In this document: positions 42,767 to 52,687 of the stretch, piece by piece
Position numbering within the stretch: position 1 is the first letter of the stretch
Layout: each line of letters opens with the position of its first letter
From: Novosphingobium sp. PP1Y
GTDB taxonomy: Bacteria > Pseudomonadota > Alphaproteobacteria > Sphingomonadales > Sphingomonadaceae
Length of the DNA stretch: 64,000 nt
NCBI RefSeq assembly: GCF_000253255.1
Contig: NC_015579.1
Location: forward strand, 124,001 to 188,000
Reading direction: 5' to 3'
Position numbers and translations under genes: made by a program
Notes under the pieces: generated by a model
What the model saw: the letters and a program-made list of their open reading frames with translations, nothing else
What the model was told of the DNA's origin: nothing
Databases searched by the model: none

Positions 42767-43141
42767 GACTTCCCCAGCATAGAGTCGCGCACCGGGCGCC
42801 CGGATTCTCTAGCCCAGATCTTCACTCAGCGCATCGCCATCAGTTGCTGTTGTTTGTCCACTATCGCCAATAGCAGTTAGGCAGTTGAATCCCAACTTCG
42901 GTCATTTCGGTTTGGGCGGACTAATGGCCGAGGGTCCGCTATTAGGATCGCTGCAACTGCGCTGGGACGACTTACTAGGGCGCGTCACCGACCGGCAGCT
43001 GTCAAACTTGCAAGGGACCGGTTTCAGTGCAAGCCGTCATTCCGGCGCCCATACCGGAATGGCTTGAGTTGGTCGGCAGGAGAAACGCTAAGTGTGGTGA
43101 GAATCTCTGCGGATTGGCCGCCAGCACGGACCTTTTTACGG
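42767..43141. other. Intergenic region, no gene supported
   Basis: A 60-codon plus-strand frame (42885-43067) has no ribosome-binding site. Some phrases, such as GAGTTGGTCGGC, also occur near 47530, suggesting decayed repeated intergenic sequence. Confidence 0.4.
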
Positions 43142-43444
43142 CTAACCGTCGTAATTCGATGATGTCCAATCTTCCCGACCATGCCGGACGCGTAGAATGA
43201 TGACCTCGCCCTCATTTCCTACATCATAAATCACCAGGTGGGCCTTGTAGGGATGCACGCGAACTGGCGGCGAGATTTCCTCTCGCAAGCGCGCAGCATG
43301 GGGATAGTCTGCGAGAAACGCGAAAATCGCACTCAGCCCTTCGTGATAAGCGTCAGCCTGCGGCAAGCCAAACTGCTCGATGCCTTCCAGAAAAATGGCT
43401 GTCAGATCGTCGGCTGCGGCGCGTGTTAAGTGAAAACGTGGCAC
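43142..43444 (-). CDS. parE: ParE-family toxin
   Basis: The 100-aa protein matches RelE/ParE toxins: FHLTRAAADDLTAIFLEGIEQFG at the start, HEGLSAIFAFLADYPHAARLREEI, then HLVIYDV and ILRVRHGREDW. ParE inhibits DNA gyrase in known cases. It begins two bases after the antitoxin stop. All conserved segments are present. Confidence 0.92.
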   Translation of the reverse strand: MPRFHLTRAAADDLTAIFLEGIEQFGLPQADAYHEGLSAIFAFLADYPHAARLREEISPPVRVHPYKAHLVIYDVGNEGEVIILRVRHGREDWTSSNYDG

Positions 43445-43446
43445 AG

Positions 43447-43692
43447 TCAGGCTTGCAGGCCTGCCTGGCTGATCGCTCGCGCCCGGATATCCGCCATCGT
43501 CTCATCGCTCAGACCGCCAGCTCGGGCGTCGTCGACAAGGCGCTGCATGGCGGCAATCTTGTCGGCGCGTTCCTGGTCACGGCGGATAAGATCGCGCACA
43601 TAGTCGCTGGCATTGCTATACCGACCAGTATCAGCTTGCGCTTCCACCCATTGCTTCATCGGATCGGGCAGTGAGATGTTCATCGTAGCCAT
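43447..43692 (-). CDS. parD: ParD-family antitoxin
   Basis: The 81-aa protein has the ParD ribbon-helix-helix N-terminus (MATMNISLPDPMKQWVEAQA, then YSNASDYVRDLIRRDQE) and a flexible C-terminal toxin-binding part. ATG 43692 follows GGAGG. It precedes parE in the normal order. A promoter-like TTGACA lies about 45 bp upstream, and GCAAAG is repeated between it and the start. Confidence 0.92.
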   Translation of the reverse strand: MATMNISLPDPMKQWVEAQADTGRYSNASDYVRDLIRRDQERADKIAAMQRLVDDARAGGLSDETMADIRARAISQAGLQA

Positions 43693-43864
43693 GGCAACCT
43701 CCATGCCCTGAAATAGCAAAGATTGGCAAAGCTTGTCAATTGCTGCTCAGCCATGACCTACCCCCACGAATAGGGACAATTATGCAGCCGACGCCTCGCA
43801 GCACCTCCCCCTGCGGCTGCCAGACGTTCTTCCGTTGGCCAATTCTGGCTATCGGAGAATGAAC

Positions 43865-44497
43865 ATGGAAATGCCTGAAACCCAACCTACATCCGCCAAG
43901 CGTCAGGTCTGGAACGCAGGTCGCGCTGTCGGCGCGAAGCGGGCGCTGAAGCCGAAGCAAATTTGGGAGATCCGCTTTTATCTCAATCAGCGTCGTCGCC
44001 TTCGAGACCGGGCTCTGTTCGACCTGGCGATCGACAGCAAATTGCGTGGTTGTGATCTCGTGCAAATGAAAATCGGCGACATTGTCAGCGGCGGGCAGAT
44101 CCGAACACGCGCCATCGTAATGCAGCAGAAAACCGGCCGCCCTGTGCAGTTTGAGTTGCTTCCTGATGCCCGCGCCAGTCTGCTGGTTTGGCTTGAACGC
44201 CGTGGCGGCACGGTGGACGATTATGTCTTTCCAAGTCGGGTCGATCGCAACGGCCATCTCAGCACCCGCCAATATGCCCGGCTTGTCGATGAATGGGTGA
44301 CCGGTGTGGGCCTGATGCGAAGCGAATATGGCACCCACTCGCTGCGCCGGACGAAGGCGTCGATCATCTACCGGGCAACCGGCAACTTGCGCGCCGTCCA
44401 GATCCTGCTCGGTCATAGCAAGATCGAAAATACGGTGCGGTATCTTGGGATCGACGTGGAAGACGCGCTTGCCCTCGCCGAGAATACCGAAATTTGA
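43865..44497 (+). CDS. Tyrosine recombinase (integrase), core-only
   Basis: The 210-aa protein contains the catalytic domain of tyrosine recombinases: Arg in SKLRGCDLVQMKIGD, a Lys loop MQQKTGRPVQFEL, HSLRR, LLGHSKIENT and the nucleophile Tyr in VRYLGID. It has no separate SAM-like arm-binding domain and is half the usual integrase length. ATG 43865 is preferred (GGAG seven bases before). A strong terminator follows. It is probably an accessory resolvase or integron-like enzyme; its site is unknown. Confidence 0.88.
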   Translation: MEMPETQPTSAKRQVWNAGRAVGAKRALKPKQIWEIRFYLNQRRRLRDRALFDLAIDSKLRGCDLVQMKIGDIVSGGQIRTRAIVMQQKTGRPVQFELLPDARASLLVWLERRGGTVDDYVFPSRVDRNGHLSTRQYARLVDEWVTGVGLMRSEYGTHSLRRTKASIIYRATGNLRAVQILLGHSKIENTVRYLGIDVEDALALAENTEI

Positions 44498-44500
44498 ACC

Positions 44501-44551
44501 GTTGGCTCCCCGCACCGCTGGCGGGGAGCCAACTTTGGTGGGCCTTTTTTT
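44501..44551 (+). terminator. Terminator of the integrase gene
   Basis: A perfect 13-bp stem (44501-44513 with 44521-44533) encloses a 7-base loop just after the stop codon. A seven-T run lies at 44545-44551, eleven bases beyond the stem, so termination may involve an extended structure. Confidence 0.7.
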
Positions 44552-44710
44552 GGGACGAAGCCGTCGTTCGCGAACGTGCCCAGGAGCGTCGGGTTTCGGA
44601 TAAAGCGGCCGTTCACACGGCGTGGGCTTCTGACCAGATTACGACGCTCGCAGGAATTGGGACGAACGTCCGGACTTGCGTGAATTGGACGAACGGGGGA
44701 CCCTTATAGT

Positions 44711-45595
44711 TTACTGCGAACAGGCGGTCGGCTCAGCCGCAATGAGATCGCCCAGTACCTTTGCTAATTGCAACAGATGCCGGTCTGCATTCGGAGAGGC
44801 AAGTTGCCACCGACTGACCTCAATCAGGCCGCTAAAGTCTGGAACCATGCATAACAAACCTGCATCAACCAGCGCTGACGCTCGACGACCATTGATTATG
44901 CCGGCTCCTATGCCTGCGGCTACCATCTCCATGACGGAACTGGGCTCGACGTGAGCAACTACTCGGAAATCTCGTTTTAGCCGGCGCTGCAGCAGGCGCA
45001 CGATGCCTTCAGTTGTCCGAGATCCTGCCGGAGGCAGGAGGACGGGTAGAGGCGCACGATCGGACAAGCGGGCCAGCAACGGCGGCGCAATAAAAAGCCC
45101 GTTTTCATGGGTCGAGAGCCGACGGGCGATGGCAGGTACAGGCTCGTCGGCGCCTTCAGTGAAATGGAGCAGATCGAGTTCTGAGCGCCTCATGTCTTCG
45201 AGAGGATCCATACCAGCCTCAATAGCGATCAAATCGATTTCCAACTCCCCACACATTTCCGTCAGCCGCTGGCGGGCGGGTAGCAGGTGAAGGTTGAGGA
45301 TCATCTGGTCTGACCCCACCCGAACGCGACGGCGTGCCGGTGCGATGTGGCCGATCCGACGTCCGCTCTCCAAGGCTTGAAGGGCATCTGCCAGCACCGC
45401 TTCGCCATCTGCGGAGAGTTGATTGGTCTTGCCGGTCTGCCGTCGAAAAAGCTGTTTTCCCACAGCTCGTTCGAGGGCGTTGATGTGGCGGCTTACCGCC
45501 GCTTGCGAAATGCCCTCCGCTTCGGCTGCCCCCGAGAAACTGCCATGATGGCATACCAACGCGAAGATTTCGAGCTGACGAAAGGTACCTGCCAT
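44711..45595 (-). CDS. LysR-family transcriptional regulator
   Basis: The 294-aa protein has the LysR winged helix at residues 5-63 (QLEIFALVCHHGSFSGAAEA, then ISQAAVSRHINALERAVG) and a substrate-binding domain. It is transcribed divergently from the sulfatase gene 115 bp away, the classic arrangement for a LysR regulator and its target. ATG 45595 is the start that fits the family; longer in-frame starts add a non-homologous segment. Confidence 0.9.
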   Translation of the reverse strand: MAGTFRQLEIFALVCHHGSFSGAAEAEGISQAAVSRHINALERAVGKQLFRRQTGKTNQLSADGEAVLADALQALESGRRIGHIAPARRRVRVGSDQMILNLHLLPARQRLTEMCGELEIDLIAIEAGMDPLEDMRRSELDLLHFTEGADEPVPAIARRLSTHENGLFIAPPLLARLSDRAPLPVLLPPAGSRTTEGIVRLLQRRLKRDFRVVAHVEPSSVMEMVAAGIGAGIINGRRASALVDAGLLCMVPDFSGLIEVSRWQLASPNADRHLLQLAKVLGDLIAAEPTACSQ

Positions 45596-45709
45596 GATCC
45601 TAACCCATAACCTATTGGTCATGTCTCCCATAACATGCCGGGCCATAGGCTGCGCCGGAAATTTCACGCATCGGTGATGTGACCGCCTAACCGAAAGAAA
45701 TCCGCAGAG

Positions 45710-47266
45710 ATGACCGTCGATCGCCGCACTGTTCTTGGCCTTCTCGGAACGGCACTCGCCGCGCCGCGCACGGCCTTTGCTGCCCCTGCGCGGCGACCGA
45801 ACCTAGTCTTGTTCATGCCTGACGAACTGCGTGCGGACGTGCTGAGCTGTTATGGCAACCCCGTAACTCTCACCCCCAATTTCGATGCGCTGGCGCGGCA
45901 GGGCACGCGTTTCGCCAATTGCCACGTGCAATATCCGATCTGCAGTCCATCCCGCTGCAGCATGCTGACTGGCTGGCCTCCAAGCGTGCGAGGCCATCGC
46001 AGCCAGTTTGCGCGGCTTCGCCCAGACGAACCCAACATGTTCCGCTATTTGCGCGAGGCGGGTTACGACGTATTCTGGGTCGGTAAGAATGACGCGCTGA
46101 CCCAGGAATGCTTCCGTGACAGTGTCACCGAATGGCAGAGCCAGCCAATCCTGCGCTTCGGCGGCGGGCCTCTACCTTCCGTCGATACGGCAACGATGGT
46201 GATGCGCCCCGGCGAGGCCAAGCGGACCGACACGACGGACTATGCCTGCATCCAGCAAGCTGTTCAGTGGCTCGAACGTCGGGAAACCGATCGCCCGTTT
46301 TGTATCTTCATTGCTTCCTGGGAACCGCACCCGCCTTACCGCGCTCCGGCCGACTTTGCCACGATGTATAAGCCTGCAGACCTGCCACCACTGATCCCGG
46401 CGGGCCTGGCGAAGAAGCCGGACTTCCACGCAGCGATCCGAGGCTCCCACGGGTTAGATCGCATCGATGACGCCGCTTTGCGAGAGGTTCGAGCCGCCTA
46501 TTACGGCCAAGTGAGTTACACGGACTGGCTATTGGGCGAGTTGATGGAGGCAATGGAGCGCACAGGCCGTAGCCGTGATACGGCGTTGTTCGTTGCCTCT
46601 GATCATGGAGATTATGCCGGTGATTATGGTCTGATCGAAAAGTGGCCGAGCGATCTGACGAGTTGCCTCACCCATGTGCCACTAATCGGACGCGTGCCTG
46701 GGCTCGCAGGCGGGCAGGCCGCGAGCGACATGGTCGAACTCTTCGACATCATGCCGACTTTCCTTGGTCTTGCTGGCACTCGGACTCGTCATACGCATTT
46801 TGCACGTTCGCTGCTGCCGCAAATGCACGGCCTTCCGGGCGATCCCGATCGTGCCGCATTCAGCGAGGGCGGTATGAACGTCTATGAACCGCAGGCTTTT
46901 GAGACGAATTGGCCGGGACCATTTTACAAGGCAAGGATTGAGCTGCCGCTGCAGCATCCCGAGACGATATCGCGATGCGCGGCGATCAAGACGCGGCGCT
47001 ATACCTATGTTCGCCGACCGCAAGGCCAGGACGAACTGTACGACCGCGCTGCAGACCCTGCAGAGACGAACAACCTCATCGACGCTCATACGCATGCCTC
47101 AGCTAAGGATTCGCTAGAGCGTCGCCTGCTCGACTGGTACGTCAACACTAGCGGTGTCCCGCCGACCGATCGCGACAATGCTAGCGAAATGCCTCCCTAT
47201 TCGCCGCCGCCGCAAACTCTGCCCGGCTCCGATGCGGAAACAGTCGCCAGAATTCTCAACAGCTGA
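45710..47266 (+). CDS. Exported type I sulfatase
   Basis: The 518-aa enzyme starts with a twin-arginine-like leader (DRRTVLGLLGTALAAP). The sulfatase signature CSPSR at residues 78-82 (PICSPSRCSMLTG) provides the Cys converted to formylglycine, and metal ligands lie in MPDEL and SDHGD. It cleaves sulfate esters, probably in the periplasm. No formylglycine-generating enzyme is in the window, so it must come from elsewhere. The adjacent divergent LysR gene is the likely regulator. Confidence 0.92.
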   Translation: MTVDRRTVLGLLGTALAAPRTAFAAPARRPNLVLFMPDELRADVLSCYGNPVTLTPNFDALARQGTRFANCHVQYPICSPSRCSMLTGWPPSVRGHRSQFARLRPDEPNMFRYLREAGYDVFWVGKNDALTQECFRDSVTEWQSQPILRFGGGPLPSVDTATMVMRPGEAKRTDTTDYACIQQAVQWLERRETDRPFCIFIASWEPHPPYRAPADFATMYKPADLPPLIPAGLAKKPDFHAAIRGSHGLDRIDDAALREVRAAYYGQVSYTDWLLGELMEAMERTGRSRDTALFVASDHGDYAGDYGLIEKWPSDLTSCLTHVPLIGRVPGLAGGQAASDMVELFDIMPTFLGLAGTRTRHTHFARSLLPQMHGLPGDPDRAAFSEGGMNVYEPQAFETNWPGPFYKARIELPLQHPETISRCAAIKTRRYTYVRRPQGQDELYDRAADPAETNNLIDAHTHASAKDSLERRLLDWYVNTSGVPPTDRDNASEMPPYSPPPQTLPGSDAETVARILNS

Positions 47267-47658
47267 GGCGTCAATCGCCAGGTCACGACCAACTCACGCT
47301 GTTCTGGGGCGGTCGCCGGAATGTCCGCTGATGCCAGAACTCACCGTTCATGATGGTGTTCGCGAACAGCAGTTTCGTCCCAGACATTTCATAGCTGAAG
47401 GTCCGCTTCCTAGCGCTGGAAAACGGGAGCCGAACGGCGAAGATGGGCGCGTTGCTGCCCGGCAACTGTCAACCTTTCGAATGACCCGTTCCGGCGTGGG
47501 CCGACATTCCCGCAGCCGCATTGGAACAGCGTGAGTTGGTCGGCTGCTGCCGGCGTGTGAGCGACAGTTATCCCAGTTTCTGCGCTCTGAACCCGACATT
47601 CGCCTATCGACCCATTGCGGGCATTTTGCCTGTCCGCGCCGCCTTGGAGCGGCGGCCA
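47267..47658. other. Intergenic region between convergent units
   Basis: About 390 bp without a supported gene. The sequence has the look of decayed repeated intergenic DNA and shares short phrases with 43040-43080 and 44560-44660. Confidence 0.4.
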
Positions 47659-48072
47659 TCAGATAGGCAGAATCTGAAGGTCCAGCCTGTCGGTATCGAA
47701 CCCGTTTTCTCCGGGAATGGCGGCAATGATGCGTTCTCGAATGCGGGGGCCGGTGGTGTGGCTGAGAACGGCCTGACCTGATCCATTCAACACCACGACG
47801 TCATTGCCGGCGATCAGGGTCGCGCCGCGCAAAGAGCCTGGCGCGTAGGTGACCACGAGCTCATAGCCGCCCGGTGCATTGCAGTATTCACGGAACGTGC
47901 CCAGCGAAACTGCGCCATGGTCCATGATGCCGCCGCCGGTTGGCTGATGGCGGACAGAACAGAACACGGGAACGGTAAGCTGCAGGTTATAGCCCATGGC
48001 TGCCGCCTGCGCAGCCGATGGCAGGACTGCGAGCGCGAGGCATCCCATAGCGAGCGAGACTTTCCGAACCAT
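47659..48072 (-). CDS. Small spore-coat-U-like secreted protein, last gene of pilus operon
   Basis: The 137-aa product has a signal peptide (VRKVSLAMGCLALAVLPSAAQA) and a beta-rich domain with CSVRHQPTGG and VSLGTFREYCNAPGGYELVV, resembling SCPU-type fimbrial subunits with one disulfide. Start 48072 has AAGG seven bases upstream; ATG 48090 lacks a site. As the distal gene of the operon it may be a tip or minor subunit. Confidence 0.7.
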   Translation of the reverse strand: MVRKVSLAMGCLALAVLPSAAQAAAMGYNLQLTVPVFCSVRHQPTGGGIMDHGAVSLGTFREYCNAPGGYELVVTYAPGSLRGATLIAGNDVVVLNGSGQAVLSHTTGPRIRERIIAAIPGENGFDTDRLDLQILPI

Positions 48073-48185
48073 CCAAGCACCTTTCGCCATGAGGCCAAAT
48101 CTTGGACTGATTCTAGGTCGTGCCGCGCTAACATTCAGTTAAAGGGCGATTATCCGCCGCAAGAAAGCGGGTGCAGGCGTCTGGT

Positions 48186-49103
48186 TCACCGCGCCGATAC
48201 CGAAATGGAGATGATGTCGCTGTAAACGCCTGCGCGCCGGTTCGAGACGTCTCCGATGATGAACTGGATCGGCAGTGACTCGCGGCGATATCCATGGCCG
48301 GCCGGGCCGGTGACCGGCGCAGTGCCTGCGAGGTTTACCGATTGGCCCCCAATGGCGAGCGAATAAGGCACGCTCCACTGGGTGGAATCCATCCTCAGCT
48401 TGCCCGAGTTCGCGGACGAAACCGCAAGATCGTATCGACCCGTGCTGCTTACGCGAAGCTGCAGCGGCACCGGAGCAACCCCCTGTCGCAGCTCTCCCAG
48501 CTCGACCACCGCCTGACCGTCATTCATCGTGAACGCACCAGCAAGACCGATCCTGGCCGACGGCAGGACATCTATGCCGAGGGTCAGCCGGGTGCCGCCA
48601 TATGTGCGGAAAGCCGCATCCCGCGCTTCGACGATCACGTTCTGCGAGAAAGTGCCTGCATCGCGAACCTTGTCCGCGTCGACGGCCAGCTTGTACAGTA
48701 TCGTCCGGGACTGGTTCGCCTTCAGCACGATTTCACGCTGCAGGGTCGTTCGCACAGACCGGCCGGCGCGCGGGGTAACGTCCTGCGAATCGGTGAGATC
48801 GAGCAGCACATAGCCGATCCGCTGGCCCGACCCGGAGGATAGGCCGAAGGGCGGTTGATCGAGTTCGAAAGCCGGAGAGAACCGGCAATCCTTATCACCG
48901 TCATTGACGTAGGTAATGCTGAAGGTGGCCTCGGGCGCGACGTCCCCGAAAGGGTCGAAGCCCTGTATGGTCCAGGCCGTGGGCGTCGCCGTCATGCGAA
49001 CGGTGCAGTCCATCTCGGCCATTCCGGGACGAGCGGCGGATGCTTGTGCCGACGAGAGCGAGGCCAGCAACGCTGCCCCAACCAGCCCTAAAGAACGATA
49101 CAT
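48186..49103 (-). CDS. Secreted fimbrial protein, possible tip adhesin
   Basis: The 305-aa exported protein (signal MYRSLGLVGAALLASLSSAQASA) has two beta-rich parts. The first carries DCTVRM and the C-terminal one (VVELGELRQG, RVSSTGRYDLAVSS, VYSDIISISVSA) looks like a pilin domain with a donor-strand-type ending. Position after the usher and two-domain build fit a tip adhesin such as CsuE. Name is an inference from context. Confidence 0.65.
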   Translation of the reverse strand: MYRSLGLVGAALLASLSSAQASAARPGMAEMDCTVRMTATPTAWTIQGFDPFGDVAPEATFSITYVNDGDKDCRFSPAFELDQPPFGLSSGSGQRIGYVLLDLTDSQDVTPRAGRSVRTTLQREIVLKANQSRTILYKLAVDADKVRDAGTFSQNVIVEARDAAFRTYGGTRLTLGIDVLPSARIGLAGAFTMNDGQAVVELGELRQGVAPVPLQLRVSSTGRYDLAVSSANSGKLRMDSTQWSVPYSLAIGGQSVNLAGTAPVTGPAGHGYRRESLPIQFIIGDVSNRRAGVYSDIISISVSAR

Positions 49104-49112
49104 CGAGGCCTC

Positions 49113-51791
49113 CTAATTCTTCAAGCCGGACTGCAGTGTACCGAGATCCAGCAGGCCATCGGTGTCGGCGGGTACAGTAAATTCGAAACTGCGATCGATG
49201 GTACCGGCGGCGCCATAGGTTTCTACCAGATAACGGCGTCCCGGCAACAAGTTGGAAATCGCGAAACGGCCTACCGAATTCGTGAAGAACGGCTGCGGTT
49301 CGGGATTTTCATTGTCCTTGACATCGAGAAGCGTGACCCGGCCGCCAATCAGGGAGACCGGCTTTCCGGGCTTGCTGACAAGAGTGCCAATGGCGCTGGC
49401 GAAGGCGTCAGTGCCCACGCGCAGGGCGTAACCGCTCTTGTAGGGGGGGCGAACGCGAACCACGCCCGGCCCGGTGTCGTACCCAGCTGGCGGGTCCTCG
49501 ACATCGTACTGCACCGTCTGGGCAGAATAGGACGCCAGCGCGTTGTTGACGGCAGCGCCGAGTGCGCCGCTCTTGCCGATATAGTCGTTCTGAGCCAGCG
49601 ATTGCCCTGCAACGACGCTGCGCTTGCCCAGGTTCTTGTGGGGTTTGAGCAGCATGAAGCTGTCGTTGATGCGCCGTCCCACGCCGAACATTCCGCCCGC
49701 GAACGCCAAGGTCGTGCCGACGCGCACCGAAGTCGCATTGACCGCCCCCAGATCCGAGAAGTCGGCACCGTAGGCGGCGTGACTGACGGACGCCTCGAAT
49801 GTGTTGGCCGCATAAGTCGCGTAGCCCTGGCCCACGACGTTGTCGTCCTGACGCGTCATGATCCCGCCAAAGCCCACGCTGTTGAGCTGATTGAGCCCGC
49901 TCTGGTTGTAGGACACTTCAGCCAGGTTATTGCGGCTTTCGTATCGCGCTTCCGCCCTGCGCCGATAATCGGGCTGGAACACGAGGCCGATCATGACGCT
50001 GAAACCCGTTCCGCGGGACAGGTTCGAGGGATATCTGGCGTAATCGACCCCGGCTCGCACAGTCCATCGTCTGTCGAGGCGATAATAGGCAGTCGTACCG
50101 ATCCGATAGCTGTCACCGAGGCCGCTGCGGCCCTTGAGATAGGATGCCGTCGAGGTCGTCATGAAACGCAGGTCGAACTGGTGCGTGAACTGGGCCGAGA
50201 CCGACAGCGAGGTGGAATTGATGCCCTCGATGTTCCCGAGCGTGGCGAACTTCGGGGACAGATAGTCCGTCCTCAATGTGAAGCTGTCTGACAGGCCTTC
50301 CCTGTCGAAGTAGTGCTCGTAGCTGAGCCCCAGCGCAAAACCCTGCCCGGCAATTTTGCCATTGCTGACGCCCCCGTCGAGAAGCACCCGGCCGGCATTG
50401 CCCAGCACGAACTGGGTTTGTCCGGTGACCGTCTGGACATCCTTGCTCACCTGAAGCCCGACGCCGATGGCAGGGCGGTTCAGGAAGGCCTTGCGGAAGA
50501 AACCGGTAAAGGCGACCGGGCCGCCATACTCGGGTTGACTGCCGAAAGTGCGGCTCGTGCTACCGAGAAAGGCGCCATACTCATAGTCACCCGGATCGAG
50601 ATCGATCGGATCCAGGTACTGCTGATAAGCCAGGTTCTGTGTTGCGCCGGAGTTGTCCGTTACCTGGATCGCGATATCGTTGCTGCCTGCAAGCAGCGGC
50701 AGGGAACCGAAATCGTATCGGCCGGGCTGAAGGCGAATTTCCCGGTAAAGGGCGCCGTTGCGCAGAAATCTGACGGTGGATTCGCGTTGCAGGACCAGCT
50801 GCCGGTTAGCCTGCAAGACCGCCGAGCGGAACGTGTTGAACCGGCGCTGCTGGCGCAGCACGCCAATGCCGCCCATTTGCACATAGGCCTGCTGGCCGCG
50901 GATTTCCGGATCCAGATCGCCGACGAAGAAACGCCGGTAGGACCCCGGCTGATCGTAGACGAGACGCGCGTAGTTGCGGGTGAACTTGTAGCTGCTGTCG
51001 GTCAGGCCAAAGCTCTGGCCCAGCTGGGCGGCGCCTTCGAACACCACTTTGCCGAAGCGCACGGCACCGTCGAAATCGAGCGTCGGGGGATCTGTCGACT
51101 CCGAGTTCCAGACGTACGTCTCTACCGCGCTCAGATTGAGATAGGCCGAGAAGCCGGAAGGCTGCAATGTAATGTCATCGAGGTCCTCGCGCGGCGGCGC
51201 GAACAGATCCTGCACCGCGCGCTGGTCGGGCGACACCTCGACGACGACGACGGCAAGGGTGCTCGGGTCATATGTCAGCCCGACGCCGGTCTGCTCGAGA
51301 TTCTCCGGCCCGAAATCGCTCAGTCCCTTGAGGTGGCCGGCGAGCTGGGCGTGCGCATCGGCATTGAGGATCGGCTCCATCAGCCGGAGAAAGGCCGTCG
51401 CATCGAGCAGGAAGCGGTCGTCGGCGGTCAGCCGCATCGGGATATCGCCGAGGCTGCGGCCCATGAAGGTCAGGGGGACCGTCATGTCGATATCGCGCTC
51501 GTACGGATTGATGTCGGGCCGCCCGTGCGCGCCCATGGGCACCTGCGGCACCGACGAAGTATCTACCTGGGGCGGATTGTCCGCCGGAGGCGCCGGGCTC
51601 GGCCCTGGAAGCGGTACCGTCTGGGACGGAAACGGTTCGGGCAGAGCGCCTGGGCGACTTGCTTCGCCCCCCGCCTGCGATGGAGCCGGCCCCTGAGGCA
51701 AGGGGATAGAGATTTGCGCACTCGCCTTGCCTGCGCAGAGCAGGGCAGGCGCAGTCGCGGAACACAGCAATGCGCGGGCGAACTGTCTCAC
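49113..51791 (-). CDS. Outer membrane fimbrial usher (Csu/sigma-type)
   Basis: The 892-aa usher secretes and assembles pilin subunits across the outer membrane. After a signal peptide it has a long Pro-rich linker, an N-terminal chaperone-binding domain (VPLTFMGRSLGDIPMRLTAD), a barrel (GDLDPEIRGQQAYVQMGGIGV, RRFNTFRSAVL) and C-terminal plug domains (GGRVTLLD, GRFAISNLLPGRRYLVE). The GTG at 51791 is chosen because GTGA overlaps the chaperone stop; the frame extends to 51962 but overlaps the chaperone. Confidence 0.9.
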   Translation of the reverse strand: MRQFARALLCSATAPALLCAGKASAQISIPLPQGPAPSQAGGEASRPGALPEPFPSQTVPLPGPSPAPPADNPPQVDTSSVPQVPMGAHGRPDINPYERDIDMTVPLTFMGRSLGDIPMRLTADDRFLLDATAFLRLMEPILNADAHAQLAGHLKGLSDFGPENLEQTGVGLTYDPSTLAVVVVEVSPDQRAVQDLFAPPREDLDDITLQPSGFSAYLNLSAVETYVWNSESTDPPTLDFDGAVRFGKVVFEGAAQLGQSFGLTDSSYKFTRNYARLVYDQPGSYRRFFVGDLDPEIRGQQAYVQMGGIGVLRQQRRFNTFRSAVLQANRQLVLQRESTVRFLRNGALYREIRLQPGRYDFGSLPLLAGSNDIAIQVTDNSGATQNLAYQQYLDPIDLDPGDYEYGAFLGSTSRTFGSQPEYGGPVAFTGFFRKAFLNRPAIGVGLQVSKDVQTVTGQTQFVLGNAGRVLLDGGVSNGKIAGQGFALGLSYEHYFDREGLSDSFTLRTDYLSPKFATLGNIEGINSTSLSVSAQFTHQFDLRFMTTSTASYLKGRSGLGDSYRIGTTAYYRLDRRWTVRAGVDYARYPSNLSRGTGFSVMIGLVFQPDYRRRAEARYESRNNLAEVSYNQSGLNQLNSVGFGGIMTRQDDNVVGQGYATYAANTFEASVSHAAYGADFSDLGAVNATSVRVGTTLAFAGGMFGVGRRINDSFMLLKPHKNLGKRSVVAGQSLAQNDYIGKSGALGAAVNNALASYSAQTVQYDVEDPPAGYDTGPGVVRVRPPYKSGYALRVGTDAFASAIGTLVSKPGKPVSLIGGRVTLLDVKDNENPEPQPFFTNSVGRFAISNLLPGRRYLVETYGAAGTIDRSFEFTVPADTDGLLDLGTLQSGLKN

Positions 51792-52591
51792 CTGGCGAAT
51801 GTCAACTTGATCGGTCCGGGCCCGAAACCAGGCACCGGCAGGTTGAAGACCCGCTCTCCCATCGCGGCGACATAGCCGGTCCCGATTGCGCGGTTGAGCT
51901 CTTCGGGCGAGATATCGACGCGCAGCCATTTGCCGTCGCGATCGGTGCCTTCGAGGTGCCAACCGAAATTCGCCATCATCGCATGGCGTCGGCCCTCGTT
52001 GCGCAAGGTCACTTCGACGCCATCCTGCTTGGGCGGGAGCTCGTTCGATCCCGGAGCCGCCGGCGGCTGATAGAGCACCTGCCGTACCGAGGCGGCCTTG
52101 ACGTCGGGCTTGGCGCCCGGAGGCGCCACGACGACCAGCGCGCGCATGTTATAGAGAACCTGGACTTGCGCGCCCACCGAATCGCTGGCTCCCGGTGCAA
52201 GGGCGACCGGCAATTGTTCTACCGAGACATAGAACGCCTTCGACGTGGGGAGTTCAGGATTGCCCACCCATTGCAGACGAATGACCTGGCGGCCTCCCGG
52301 GGGCAATGCACCCTGGGGCGGGAAGATCAGAAACTGATCGTCGGCCGGAGTTTCGACGATGTCACCGTTCTTCTCGATGTTCATCTCGTAAACGCGGGTC
52401 TGGAACGCGAGATTGCCCGCATTGATGTTCTGGACTTCGACGCGGGCTACCGCATCGCTGCCGCGCGATTCCATTTCAAGAACCATGGGCGATACGCGCA
52501 TCGCCTGCGCTGGCGAGATGGTAAACGCAAGAGCAGCCAATGCCATGAACAGGCCGCCAAAGCGGCGAGATAATGCAATCAGTACTGACAT
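51788..52591 (-). CDS. Periplasmic pilus chaperone
   Basis: The 267-aa protein has a signal peptide (MALAALAFTISPAQA) and the PapD-like fold: RVSPMVLEMESRGSDAVARVEV, LIFPPQGALPPGGRQVIRLQW with the conserved Arg/Lys-rich subunit-binding strand, and VTLRNEGRRHAMM. It caps pilin subunits for delivery to the usher. ATG 52591 follows GGGAGAATC. Overlap with the usher start shows coupling. Confidence 0.9.
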   Translation of the reverse strand: MSVLIALSRRFGGLFMALAALAFTISPAQAMRVSPMVLEMESRGSDAVARVEVQNINAGNLAFQTRVYEMNIEKNGDIVETPADDQFLIFPPQGALPPGGRQVIRLQWVGNPELPTSKAFYVSVEQLPVALAPGASDSVGAQVQVLYNMRALVVVAPPGAKPDVKAASVRQVLYQPPAAPGSNELPPKQDGVEVTLRNEGRRHAMMANFGWHLEGTDRDGKWLRVDISPEELNRAIGTGYVAAMGERVFNLPVPGFGPGPIKLTFAR

Positions 52592-52687
52592 GATTCTCCC
52601 TGCCCTTCGATTTACCAAGTATCCCGCGAATTTATAAAGAAAGGGGAAAGATTGCTCTTTCCCCTCTCCTCACATTTTGCTGCTTGA

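Noticed and set aside
50313..51875. Long plus-strand reading frame (520 codons) opposite the usher gene
   Set aside because: Antisense to a clear usher gene in high-G+C DNA; composition rich in Arg/Gly/Ala with no fold or ribosome-binding site.
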